DNA of 64,000 nucleotides from Streptomyces buecherae. GTDB lineage: Bacteria; Actinomycetota; Actinomycetes; Streptomycetales; Streptomycetaceae. The position numbers and the translations under genes are program-made. The DNA is taken from the NCBI RefSeq assembly GCF_014295035.1, contig NZ_CP060404.1, forward strand, positions 5,554,501-5,618,500, in the 5' to 3' direction. Below are positions 26,394-33,993 of this stretch, one piece after another (position 1 is the first letter of the stretch; the number at the start of each line of letters is the position of its first letter). Below the pieces are notes generated by a model. It worked only from the letters and a program-made list of their open reading frames with translations. It made no database searches and was not told the DNA's origin.

Positions 26394-27290
26394 ATGGACC
26401 CAGAACTCGAAGCGTTCCTGCCGCTGCTTCCCCAGGCCAGGCTGACCGACCCGATCGCCGAGCGCGCCAACTTCGCCGCGCTGGCCGGCTCCGTGCCCGG
26501 GCCCGACGTCAGCGGCATGGACGTCGAGGACCGCACCGTGCCCGCCGACCCGGACGTGCCCGTACGGATCTACCGCCCGCACGGGGCGCGCGGCGCCATC
26601 GTGTGGCTGCACGGCGGAGGTTGGGTGATGGGCGACGTGGACACCGAGCACCCGTGGGCCGCCCGGCTCGCGTCGACCTCCGGCGCGACGGTGATCTCGG
26701 TGGGCTACCGGCTGGCCCCCGAGCACCCGTTCCCGGCCGCCTTCGACGACGCGTACGCCGTGCTGACCTGGGCCAGCGAGCACGCGGCCGAACTCGGCGC
26801 CGACGCGGACCGGATCGCGGTCGGCGGGCACAGCGCGGGCGGCGGGCTCGCCGCCGGACTCGCGCTGCGCGCCCGCGACCAGCAGGGGCCGCCGATCCGC
26901 TTCCAACTGCTCAACCAGGCCGGCCTCGACGACCGCCAGGACACCTGGTCGAGCCGGAACTTCACGGACACGCCCTGGATGAACCGGTCCACGGTCGCCG
27001 CCGCCTGGCAGCACTACCTGGGCGGCCGGCCCGCCACCCCGTACGCCGCCCCCGCCCGCGCCACCGACCTGTCGGGACTGCCGCCGGCCTACGTCGCCTC
27101 CGCGGAACTCTGCCCGAACCGCGACGAGGACATCGCCTACGCGCTGCGCCTGCTCCAGTCCGGCGTGTCGGTCGAACTCCACCAGTGGGCCGGCACCTTC
27201 CACGGCTCGCAGGCCATCCTGTCCGCCGAGATCTCCCAGCGCCAGTTCGCCGAACTCGGCGGCGCCCTGCGGCGCGCCCTGGACACGTGA
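26394..27290 (+). CDS. Alpha/beta-hydrolase of the hormone-sensitive-lipase family
   Basis: A 298-residue esterase with the HSL-family oxyanion motif HGGGW, the VGYRLAPEHPFPA block and nucleophile elbow GHSAG. The catalytic acid is expected around NRDED and the histidine in WAGTFHGSQ. No signal peptide is seen. GAGG at 26381-26384 supports ATG 26394. The divergent PucR regulator probably controls it; the cupin gene at 27498 follows in the same direction after a repeat-rich gap. Confidence 0.92.
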   Translation: MDPELEAFLPLLPQARLTDPIAERANFAALAGSVPGPDVSGMDVEDRTVPADPDVPVRIYRPHGARGAIVWLHGGGWVMGDVDTEHPWAARLASTSGATVISVGYRLAPEHPFPAAFDDAYAVLTWASEHAAELGADADRIAVGGHSAGGGLAAGLALRARDQQGPPIRFQLLNQAGLDDRQDTWSSRNFTDTPWMNRSTVAAAWQHYLGGRPATPYAAPARATDLSGLPPAYVASAELCPNRDEDIAYALRLLQSGVSVELHQWAGTFHGSQAILSAEISQRQFAELGGALRRALDT

Positions 27291-27385
27291 GCCGGGTCCT
27301 GACCGTGTGGGCCCGGCCCTGACCGTACGGACCCGACCCTGACCGTACGGGCCGAGCCCCGGCCGTACGAGCCGAGCCCCGGGCC
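27291..27385 (+). repeat. Degenerate ~20-bp repeat (CCCTGACCGTACGGGCC type) after the hydrolase gene
   Basis: At least four imperfect copies of CCTGACCGTACGG/CCCCGGCCGTACGAGCC follow the hydrolase stop codon. They carry no coding signal. The rest of the gap to 27497 shows only a short purine-rich leader with AAGGAACC before the cupin gene. Confidence 0.6.
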
Positions 27386-27497
27386 GGCGGCGCGCGGCGC
27401 CGGCCCCGTCGAGGGGGCTGACGCCCGCCCCGTACGACCGACCCAACCACCGCCACCACATCCGAACGACCCCGATCCCAGACAAGGAACCCTCGCC

Positions 27498-27920
27498 ATG
27501 ACCGCGACCCCGATCGACGACCCCACCGCCCCCATCCGCCCCGTCGACCTCTTCGCCTCCTTCCTCCACCTGCACCAGGACGGCCACGCCCGGGCCGCGG
27601 AGCCGGTGTTCCAACGCGAGGGCGACGGCTGGCAGTTGATGACCTTCCACGTGGAGACCGACGCCGACGTCCACGGCGACCACTGGGAGGTGCACCCCGA
27701 AGCGGAGGAGGTCGTGGCCTGCCTCGCCGGCGGGATACGCCTGTACTTCCGCCCGGAGCGGCCGGACGAGGCGGAGGAGGAGGTCGCGGTGGCGGCCGGC
27801 TCCGCGGTCATCGTGCCGCGCGGTCGCTGGCACCGCATCGCCCTGGACGGCCCGAGCGACATCATGTCCCTCACCGTGCCGCGGGGCAGTCGGCTGGAGA
27901 AGCGGGGGGCTGACGCCTGA
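27498..27920 (+). CDS. Cupin-domain protein
   Basis: A 140-residue single-domain cupin. The metal-binding pattern is seen as HWEVHPEAEEVVACLAGG (first motif) and PRGRWHRIAL (second motif histidine). Small cupins may be enzymes, metal-dependent isomerases or ligand sensors; the reaction is not predictable here. It lies between the esterase and the RpiR regulator, on the same strand. Confidence 0.88.
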   Translation: MTATPIDDPTAPIRPVDLFASFLHLHQDGHARAAEPVFQREGDGWQLMTFHVETDADVHGDHWEVHPEAEEVVACLAGGIRLYFRPERPDEAEEEVAVAAGSAVIVPRGRWHRIALDGPSDIMSLTVPRGSRLEKRGADA

Positions 27921-27992
27921 GGGGCGCGGAGGAGTACCCGGGGCCGGGTGCCCAGCCCCGCACCCCCGCCCGTTTCGCGCCACCCCCGCCTG

Positions 27993-28010
27993 CTGCATAT
28001 ATTCATGCAG
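27993..28010. promoter_or_regulatory. Palindrome CTGCAT-ATATTC-ATGCAG upstream of RpiR gene
   Basis: Perfect 6-bp arms around a 6-bp AT-rich centre, in one of the few AT-rich patches of this region, 110 bp before the RpiR-family start. RpiR/MurR regulators bind such palindromes and commonly autoregulate. Confidence 0.5.
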
Positions 28011-28119
28011 AGACAGCCGTAGCTGAATGAGCGGCGCTGGCCGGCCCCGGTCCGACCGGTGCCGGGTCGGCGTCGGTGGGCGAGCGTCCGTGGGGCGCCG
28101 ACGTCGCCGGGAGGGCACG

Positions 28120-28971
28120 ATGGACGAGACGCCGGACGCGAGTGGGGCAGCCGCGCGGCTCCAGAAGCTCTTCGAGGGGCACCGGCTCACGCCCACCCAG
28201 CGGCGCATCGCCCACTGCATGGTGCGCCGGGCCGCCGACGCGCCGTTCCTGTCCAGCGTCGAACTCGCCGAACTCGCCGGCGTCAGCCAGCCGTCCGTGA
28301 CCCGCTTCGCGGTGGCGCTCGGCTTCGACGGTTACCCGGGGCTCCGCAAGCACCTGCGCGACGTCGCCCCGACCGAGCGGAGCGCCGACCAGACGGGGGC
28401 CAACGAGTACCAGCAGGCGGTGCAGGCCGAGATCGACAACCTGCGCCACCTGGCCACGTTGCTGGCCGACCCGGAGCCCGTCGCCCGCGCCGGCCGGCTG
28501 CTCGCCGCCTCCCGGCCGCTGCCCGTGCTCGGGCTGCGCGCGGCCTCGGCGCAGGCGGCCGGGTTCAGCTACTTCGCGCGCAAGGTGCACCCGGACGTAC
28601 GGCTCCTCGACGAGGGCGGCACGATGCTCGCAGACCGCGTCGACGCCGCCGTCGCCGCGGGCGCCAGCGCCCTGCTGTGCTTCGCGCTGCCCCGCCACCC
28701 GCGCGAGGTGGTCGCCGCGCTGGAGTACGCGCGCACGGCCGGGTTGGCCGTCGTCACGGTCGCCGACAGCGCCTTCGCGCCGGTCGCCGGCCACAGCGAC
28801 CTGCTGCTGCCGGCCGCCGTGGGCACCGGGCTCGCCTTCGACACGGCCTGCGCGCCGATGCTGCTGGGCCGGGTGCTGCTGGAGGCCATGTGCGACGAGC
28901 TGCCGGACGCGCAGGCCCGCCTTGAGGAGTTCGACGCCAGGGCGGCGGCGCGCGGCCTCTTCGAGGACTGA
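28120..28971 (+). CDS. MurR/RpiR-family transcriptional regulator
   Basis: A 283-residue regulator with an N-terminal HTH_6 domain (about residues 12-90: LTPTQRRIAHCMV, then SVELAELAGVSQPSVTRFA) and a C-terminal SIS sugar-isomerase-like domain (about 125-265) that normally senses phosphorylated sugars. GGGAGG ahead of ATG 28120 sets the start. A palindrome lies in its promoter. No sugar-metabolism gene is next to it, so its target is elsewhere or among the neighbouring cupin genes. Confidence 0.92.
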   Translation: MDETPDASGAAARLQKLFEGHRLTPTQRRIAHCMVRRAADAPFLSSVELAELAGVSQPSVTRFAVALGFDGYPGLRKHLRDVAPTERSADQTGANEYQQAVQAEIDNLRHLATLLADPEPVARAGRLLAASRPLPVLGLRAASAQAAGFSYFARKVHPDVRLLDEGGTMLADRVDAAVAAGASALLCFALPRHPREVVAALEYARTAGLAVVTVADSAFAPVAGHSDLLLPAAVGTGLAFDTACAPMLLGRVLLEAMCDELPDAQARLEEFDARAAARGLFED

Positions 28972-29157
28972 TTCCCCGGCAGCGTTCCCGCCCGCGCCCG
29001 GGAAGCTCCGCGCCCCACGCCCCGGGCGCCCCCCCCCGTATCGGCCTCTCTCCCGACTATCCGGTATCTCAGCGAACTCTCATCCGCGCTGAGTACAGTC
29101 CCGCCGGAAGAGTTCCCGGGCGGGCGCGAGGGCGCCGGTGGGTCCGGGCGGAGTGCG

Positions 29158-29775
29158 ATGACGGAGTCGAGGAGGTTCGTCGTGGGGCGCGGCGCGTACG
29201 CGGTGGCACGGGTGGCGGTGTTGGTACGGGCACCGGCCGGGTGGCTGTGGTGGCTGGGGGTGGTCGCGGCCGGCATCGGGCTGCTCGTTCCGAGCGTGAC
29301 CGGCCGCACGATCGGCGTGCTGGCCGGCGCGGCCCTGTTCCTGGTCGCGCTGGCGGTGACGGCGACGGTGCGGCGCAAGCGGTACGCGGCGCTCGCCCGC
29401 TCCGCGTCGCGCGCCGGCAAGACCGTCATCCTCCAGGACCGCGCCGTCAGCGTGCGCGTCTGGCGGCGCGCCCACCGCTGGCACCTGGCGGCGGCGTTCC
29501 TGCTGGCCGTCGGCGCGTCCTTCGCGGCACCCGCCGCGGGCGGGATGCTGCTGGCCGGCGTCGGCGTCGGGCTGTGGTGGAAGGCGCTGTGGATCGGCCG
29601 TTGGGAAGAGGCCAACGAGAGCCTGCTGTGGGTGCGTACGGACGCGCTGCCCGGCCCGTGGGCGATCGGTGGCCCGGCCCACTCCGCGGTGCGCGGCTAC
29701 CTGACGACCGGCGTGGTCGCCGGCGACGCCCGACCCGGCGGCGCCAAGCGCGTCGTGGCGAAGGCGGCCCGCTGA
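29158..29775 (+). CDS. Integral membrane protein of unknown function (205 aa)
   Basis: No family is recognised. Four hydrophobic segments are visible (about 18-40, 44-65, 100-120 and 122-140), the first with LWWLGVVAAGIGLLVP, and the loops are basic. The C-terminal third (LWVRTDALPGPWAIGG) is soluble. It may be expressed with the next genes, though 200 bp separate it from the cupin gene. Confidence 0.75.
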   Translation: MTESRRFVVGRGAYAVARVAVLVRAPAGWLWWLGVVAAGIGLLVPSVTGRTIGVLAGAALFLVALAVTATVRRKRYAALARSASRAGKTVILQDRAVSVRVWRRAHRWHLAAAFLLAVGASFAAPAAGGMLLAGVGVGLWWKALWIGRWEEANESLLWVRTDALPGPWAIGGPAHSAVRGYLTTGVVAGDARPGGAKRVVAKAAR

Positions 29776-29975
29776 ACCACCGGCGCTGACCCGGCGCCGG
29801 CCCGGTGCGCCGGGGCGTACGCCGTGCCCCGACGGTTCGCCAGCCTTTGCCGAACGGTCAGCCACCTCACCGACGCACCGGGCTAACGTCCTGGTCAGGG
29901 CCGTCCGACCGGGGCGGCGAGCGGCAGCCGGCCGCGGCCCGTGGGCCGGGGTCGGCGCGACGGGAGGAGCGTGCG

Positions 29976-30380
29976 GTGCGCGGAGCGCGGGCGAACGACA
30001 CGACGGAAGCGGCGACCACCCTCGGGCCGGCGCCCGGCGCGGCCGGACCCGGGGCGCCCGGCGAGCCGCCGCCGGCCGCCGTCGCGCTGCGCCGGGCCGC
30101 CGACCGGCTGGCGCGGCCGTGGCGGTCACGGGTGCTGGGCCGGGTCGGTACGAGCGCGGTCAAGGTGGTGCGGATGAGCGAGTTGCCCCTCGCGGAGGAG
30201 CGCCACGAGAGCGCGGAGGCCCTGCTCGTGCTCAACGGCCTCCTCGCCCTGGAGGTGCGGGGCGAGCCGGTGGACGTACGCGCCGGGGAACTCTTCCTCG
30301 TGCCGGCCGGCGCCCCGCACCGGGTGCGCCCCGGGAGCGCGGGGACACTGCTGATCGTGGAGGAGGAGCCGGAGCGGTAG
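29976..30380 (+). CDS. Cupin-domain protein
   Basis: A 134-residue protein with a disordered Ala/Pro-rich start and a C-terminal cupin barrel (about 60-130: SEALLVLNGLLALEV-like first motif and GELFLVPAGAPHRVRPG second motif). The metal-binding histidines are reduced to APHRV, so metal binding is doubtful. GTG 29976 is preceded by GGGAGGAG at proper spacing. Function unknown; sensing or mannose-isomerase-like scaffolding roles are possible. Confidence 0.78.
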   Translation: MRGARANDTTEAATTLGPAPGAAGPGAPGEPPPAAVALRRAADRLARPWRSRVLGRVGTSAVKVVRMSELPLAEERHESAEALLVLNGLLALEVRGEPVDVRAGELFLVPAGAPHRVRPGSAGTLLIVEEEPER

Positions 30381-30529
30381 TCCCCGGGCGGCGGGGGCGG
30401 CCCGGCGGGCGGGGGCGAAACCCGGGTGCGCGGGGCCCGGGGCGGCTGCGACGATGCTGTGCGAGAGGGCCGGCTCCCGGTGGCTTGGTGGCCGGCGCGG
30501 CCGACTGGCCAGGCGATGCGGGAGGGTTC

Positions 30530-31078
30530 GTGCCACAGCGTCCGCGCTCCACGGGGTGCCTGATCATCTCGGGCATGCCCGGGTCGGGCAAGTCGACGGT
30601 CTCGCCGCTGGTGGCCGCCCACCACGACCGCGCGGCCCACATCAGCGGCGACGTCCTGTCGTACATGGTGGTACGGGGCCGCGTCGGCTTCCTGGGCGAG
30701 CCAGCCGAGGAGTCCCGGCGCCAGGCGCTGCTGTGCGCGCGCAACATGTGCGCGCTGGCCGGCAACTTCGCCCAGAACGACATCTTCCCGGTCATCGAGC
30801 ACACCATCGCCGACCGCGAGATGCTCGACGCCATGGTGGGCTGGTTGCGGCCCCGGCCCGTGCTGTTCGTGGTGTTGGCGCCGCCGCTCGCGGTCTGCCG
30901 GGAGCGCAACGCCGCCCGCCCCGCCCGCTCCCGGGTCCACTTCGACTTCGGCCCGCAGTACCGGGAGATGCGCGAGCGGCTGGCCGGCACCGGCTGGTGG
31001 CTGGACACCTCGGCCCAGACCCCGCAGGAGACGGCCGCCGTCATCGCCAGTCAGGCGCACGAGCGGGCCAGGCTCTGA
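30530..31078 (+). CDS. P-loop kinase-like ATPase (AAA family)
   Basis: A 182-residue nucleotide-binding protein. Walker A is SGMPGSGKST (about residues 14-23) with HISGDVLSYMV downstream and a lid-like arginine-rich ERNAARPARSR segment, the layout of small-molecule kinases (shikimate-, gluconate- or chloramphenicol-kinase-like). The phosphate acceptor is unknown. GTG 30530 follows GGAGGG. It precedes the tRNA-like RNA gene but has its own coding boundaries. Confidence 0.85.
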   Translation: MPQRPRSTGCLIISGMPGSGKSTVSPLVAAHHDRAAHISGDVLSYMVVRGRVGFLGEPAEESRRQALLCARNMCALAGNFAQNDIFPVIEHTIADREMLDAMVGWLRPRPVLFVVLAPPLAVCRERNAARPARSRVHFDFGPQYREMRERLAGTGWWLDTSAQTPQETAAVIASQAHERARL

Positions 31079-31156
31079 CGCGACGGACGGCGTACGGGGC
31101 GGCGCTGGGCGGGGGCTGGGCGCGGTCTGGGCGGGTCGCGCGGTGACGGCGGCTGG

Positions 31157-31186
31157 TTCGACGCAGCGTGAGGCTTGGGGTAAAGT
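31157..31186 (+). promoter_or_regulatory. Candidate promoter of the tRNA-like RNA
   Basis: TTCGAC (31157-31162) and TAAAGT (31181-31186) are separated by 18 bp, close to streptomycete vegetative promoters. The predicted start would give a leader of about 30 nt before the tRNA-like fold. Confidence 0.45.
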
Positions 31187-31223
31187 GGATCACGCAACGC
31201 CGCCCCGAGGGGCGGGGGTTGAT

Positions 31224-31292
31224 GCGTCGGTCGTCTAAGGAAAGATACTCGTCTCCAAACGAGGGATGTAGGTGCAAGGCCTGCTCGGCGCT
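31224..31292 (+). ncRNA. tRNA-like RNA with Trp(CCA)-like anticodon arm of abnormal loop size
   Basis: The sequence folds as a tRNA: acceptor GCGTCGG/TCGGCGC (two wobble pairs), D arm GTCT-AAGGAA-AGAT, anticodon stem CTCGT/ACGAG, and T arm GTAGG-TGCAAGG-CCTGC. Conserved tRNA bases T8, A14, purine 15, G18, G19, A21, T33, T54, C56 and A58 are present. Two features are wrong: the anticodon loop is CTCCAA (6 nt, or 8 nt if the closing T-A pair opens) where a tRNA-Trp has CTCCAAA, and position 55 is G instead of T. No CCA is encoded and the discriminator is T. A promoter and a terminator frame it. It is a degenerate or specialised tRNA-Trp-like RNA; decoding is doubtful. Confidence 0.6.
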
Positions 31293-31300
31293 CTTTTCGA

Positions 31301-31336
31301 GAAGCCCTTCTCCAGCTCAGGCTGGGGGAGGGCTTC
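31301..31336 (+). terminator. Rho-independent-type hairpin after the tRNA-like RNA
   Basis: A 16-bp stem with two G-T wobbles (31301-31316 with 31321-31336) and a TCAG loop, followed by TTCC. It begins nine bases after the tRNA-like fold and would end that transcript. Confidence 0.85.
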
Positions 31337-31459
31337 TTCCGTGTGCGCCGGTGCGCTCGCCTGCCGCCCGGGTCCGCGACCCGTACGCCGTGACCACCCG
31401 TCAGGCAGCCGCGGCTCGGTCCTCGTAACCGGCATCCGTGGCGGCGGCGGGTGTGGCCG

Positions 31460-32971
31460 TCAGGAGTCGAGGCCGGTCAGTGCCTCGCCGTGGGCGCCGC
31501 CGCTCTCGGTCACGATCTCGGCCACGGTCTGCGGCTCGCGCACGGTCGCGAACCGCACGCCCCCCGCCGCCCCCGGATCCGTCACGAAGCCGTAGACGCC
31601 CGGCCGGGGCAGGCTGTTGTAGGCGAAGTGGTGGCAGAAGTAGTACGCGCCGGTGTCGAGCAGGGCCGTCAGGTCGCCGGCCTCCAGCAGCGGCAGGGGC
31701 CGGTTCTTGGCCACCAGGTCGCCCGCGAAGCAGCACGGGCCCGCCACGTCCTGGGCCACCAGCGGGCCGCGCTTGGGCAGGCCCTGCGGGGTGTAGCCGG
31801 CGACGCGGATGGGCCAGGAGCGCGGGGCGAAGACGGTACGGGTGGCCACCTGGGCGCCCGCGTGGGTGATCGCGATGGGGCGGCCCCCGGCCGACTTGGC
31901 GTACTCGACGCGCGCCAGCACGGTGCCCGTCTTGGCCAGCAGGGACCGGCCGAACTCGGTGACCAGCGCGTACCGGCCGTCGAGCAGCCCGGGCACGGTC
32001 GCGTGCAGCAGCCGCGCGTAGTCGCGGTAGGTCGGGGCGACGGTGTCGGACGCGAAGTTGACCGGCAGTCCGCCGCCCAGGTCGAAGCCGGTGATCTGCC
32101 GCCGGCCGGCCGCCTCGTTGATCTCCTCGGCCAACTCGTAGACCTCGCGGACGCCGCCCGCCAGCAGCTCCAGCGGACAGCCCTGCGAGCCGACGTGCGC
32201 GTGCAGCCGGGTGAGCCAGGGCCGGGCCAGGACCGCGGCCACCACCCTGGCCCGCACCTCGGCCGGTGAGCCGCCGCGCGGGCCGTCGTCGCGCAGCGGC
32301 ACGCCGAACTTGGAGGTCGCCGTCGCCGTGCTCAGCGCGCTGATCGTGCCCCCGCCCACCTGCGGGTTGACGCGCAGCCCGAGCGGTGACGCGGTCGGCG
32401 CCGCGGCCACCAGCTCGTCCAGGCGTTCCAACTCCTGGAAGCTGTCGGCGTTGACGGCGATGCCGAGCGCGAGGGCCGTCCGCAGCTCGGCCACGGTCTT
32501 GGCGGGCGAGTCGAGCACCATGCGCTCCGGGGCCACGCCCGCCGCCTGGGCCAGGGCGAGTTCGCCGGGGCTGGCCACCTCGCAGCCCAGGCCCGCATCG
32601 GCGAGCAGCCGCAACACCGGTACGAGGTTGGCCGCCTTGACCGCGAACGCGTGCAACACCGGCGTACCCGGCGCGGTCACCTCCGCGAACGCGGCCTGGA
32701 GCGCGGCGGCCGAGGCGCGGATCGCGGCCACGTCCACGAGCGCGATCACGGGCGCGTCCGGGCCGATCAGGCCCTGTTCGACGGCGGCCCGCACCGCCTG
32801 GTCGCGCCGGCGCGCGGCGGCCTCGCCCGGGTCGGCCTCGCCGTCCCCGTCCGGCCCGGCCACCGGGCCCGTCGTCGCTCGGTCCTGTGCGGGCGTGTCC
32901 GGGCCCGTCGGCCCCGGCCGCCTCCGCGTCGCGTCGTCCCGTGGCCCCTGGCCCGTCTCGATTGAGGTCAT
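31460..32971 (-). CDS. PLP-dependent decarboxylase of the Orn/DAP/Arg type 2 family
   Basis: A 503-residue fold-type III PLP enzyme. The Schiff-base lysine is K112 in HAFAVKAANL. The phosphate-binding FDLGGGLP and the histidine motif HAHVGSQ are present, and the C-terminal domain supplies GPCCFAGDLVAKN (active-site Cys and Asp) and GAYYFCHHFAYN. Relatives decarboxylate diaminopimelate, ornithine, arginine or D-amino acids; the loops differ enough that the substrate cannot be fixed. The first 60 residues are a charged, disordered leader. It is divergent from the hydroxyproline operon, with its start 248 bp from the XRE-cupin regulator. Confidence 0.88.
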   Translation of the reverse strand: MTSIETGQGPRDDATRRRPGPTGPDTPAQDRATTGPVAGPDGDGEADPGEAAARRRDQAVRAAVEQGLIGPDAPVIALVDVAAIRASAAALQAAFAEVTAPGTPVLHAFAVKAANLVPVLRLLADAGLGCEVASPGELALAQAAGVAPERMVLDSPAKTVAELRTALALGIAVNADSFQELERLDELVAAAPTASPLGLRVNPQVGGGTISALSTATATSKFGVPLRDDGPRGGSPAEVRARVVAAVLARPWLTRLHAHVGSQGCPLELLAGGVREVYELAEEINEAAGRRQITGFDLGGGLPVNFASDTVAPTYRDYARLLHATVPGLLDGRYALVTEFGRSLLAKTGTVLARVEYAKSAGGRPIAITHAGAQVATRTVFAPRSWPIRVAGYTPQGLPKRGPLVAQDVAGPCCFAGDLVAKNRPLPLLEAGDLTALLDTGAYYFCHHFAYNSLPRPGVYGFVTDPGAAGGVRFATVREPQTVAEIVTESGGAHGEALTGLDS

Positions 32972-33219
32972 GGCAGCACTCCACCACTCGGGCCGGGCGC
33001 TGCCCAGTACGCGTGGCCGACCGGCGTGCGGTGGCTACGCCGGCCACGCCACTCGGCGTAGCGGGACCACCTCGCGCGTCGAGGCGCCGATGGCCGTGGG
33101 CGGGGGCCTCGTTCCGTACGCCGGAGGCCGGTCCGCCGCGCACCGCTCGGGGCCGGCCCGGCGGGCGCTGGCTACAGTGGCGCCGGCCGTCAGCCGCCGA
33201 GAGCCGAGGAGGAACCGCC

Positions 33220-33966
33220 ATGGGGGAGCCGGACGGAGAGCCAGCCGACGGGCGCGGCGCGACGGGCGCCGGGGGAGCGGGCGAAGGGGCCCGGTTGGGG
33301 CGGCCCGTGCGTCAGTCCGGGGGCCGGCCCGCGAGCCCGGGCGGCGAGTCGCACGAGCGGCGGGGCGGCGGCGAGGCCAGGGAAGCGCAGCGGGCCGGGC
33401 ACATGCTCGGGGTCAACGTGCGCGCGCTGCGCGGGGAGCGCGGCCTGTCGCTGTCGGAGGTCGCGCGCCGGTCCGGGGTCGCCAAGAGCGCGCTGTCCCA
33501 GTTGGAGAGCGGACTCGGCAACCCCACCATCCAGACGGTGTTCTCTCTGGCGAACGCTCTCCAGGTCCCCGTGTCCGATCTGCTCGCCGAGCCGGCGCCG
33601 CCCGACGTGCTGCTGGTCCGCTCGGCCGGCCTTGAGGTGCTGCGCAGCCGGGCCGTCGACCTGCGCATGCTGCGCCGGATCGAACCGCGCGGCGGGGTGC
33701 TCGAACTGTACGACCAGCGGGTGCGGCCGGGGGCCAGGCAGCACTCCAACGGCCACCCGGGACGGGAACACGTCGTGGTGACGCAGGGAGTCCTGCGCGT
33801 CGGACCGCCCTCGGACCCGTACGAACTCGGCCCCGGCGACTACGTCTGCCTGCCCGGCTCCCAGCCGCACATCTACGAGACGGCGGGCCCGGAGCCGGTG
33901 CTGTCCGTGTTGCTCATCGAGTATCCGGGCGGCACCGGTATTGACCGCCCTGCCAGGCCGCACTAG
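33220..33966 (+). CDS. XRE-family regulator with cupin sensor domain
   Basis: A 248-residue regulator. After a disordered Gly-rich leader (1-55) comes the helix-turn-helix (about 62-118: NVRALRGERGLSLSEVA, then SGVAKSALSQLESGLGNP), and a cupin domain fills about 160-240 (NGHPGREHVVVTQGVLRVG and LPGSQPHIYET). Members of this class often sense amino acids or their breakdown products. GAGGAGG precedes ATG 33220. Only 27 bp separate it from the dehydrogenase gene, so it is the first gene of the hydroxyproline operon. Confidence 0.93.
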   Translation: MGEPDGEPADGRGATGAGGAGEGARLGRPVRQSGGRPASPGGESHERRGGGEAREAQRAGHMLGVNVRALRGERGLSLSEVARRSGVAKSALSQLESGLGNPTIQTVFSLANALQVPVSDLLAEPAPPDVLLVRSAGLEVLRSRAVDLRMLRRIEPRGGVLELYDQRVRPGARQHSNGHPGREHVVVTQGVLRVGPPSDPYELGPGDYVCLPGSQPHIYETAGPEPVLSVLLIEYPGGTGIDRPARPH

Positions 33967-33993
33967 CGTCGCCAACGTTCTTTCTGGAGAACG

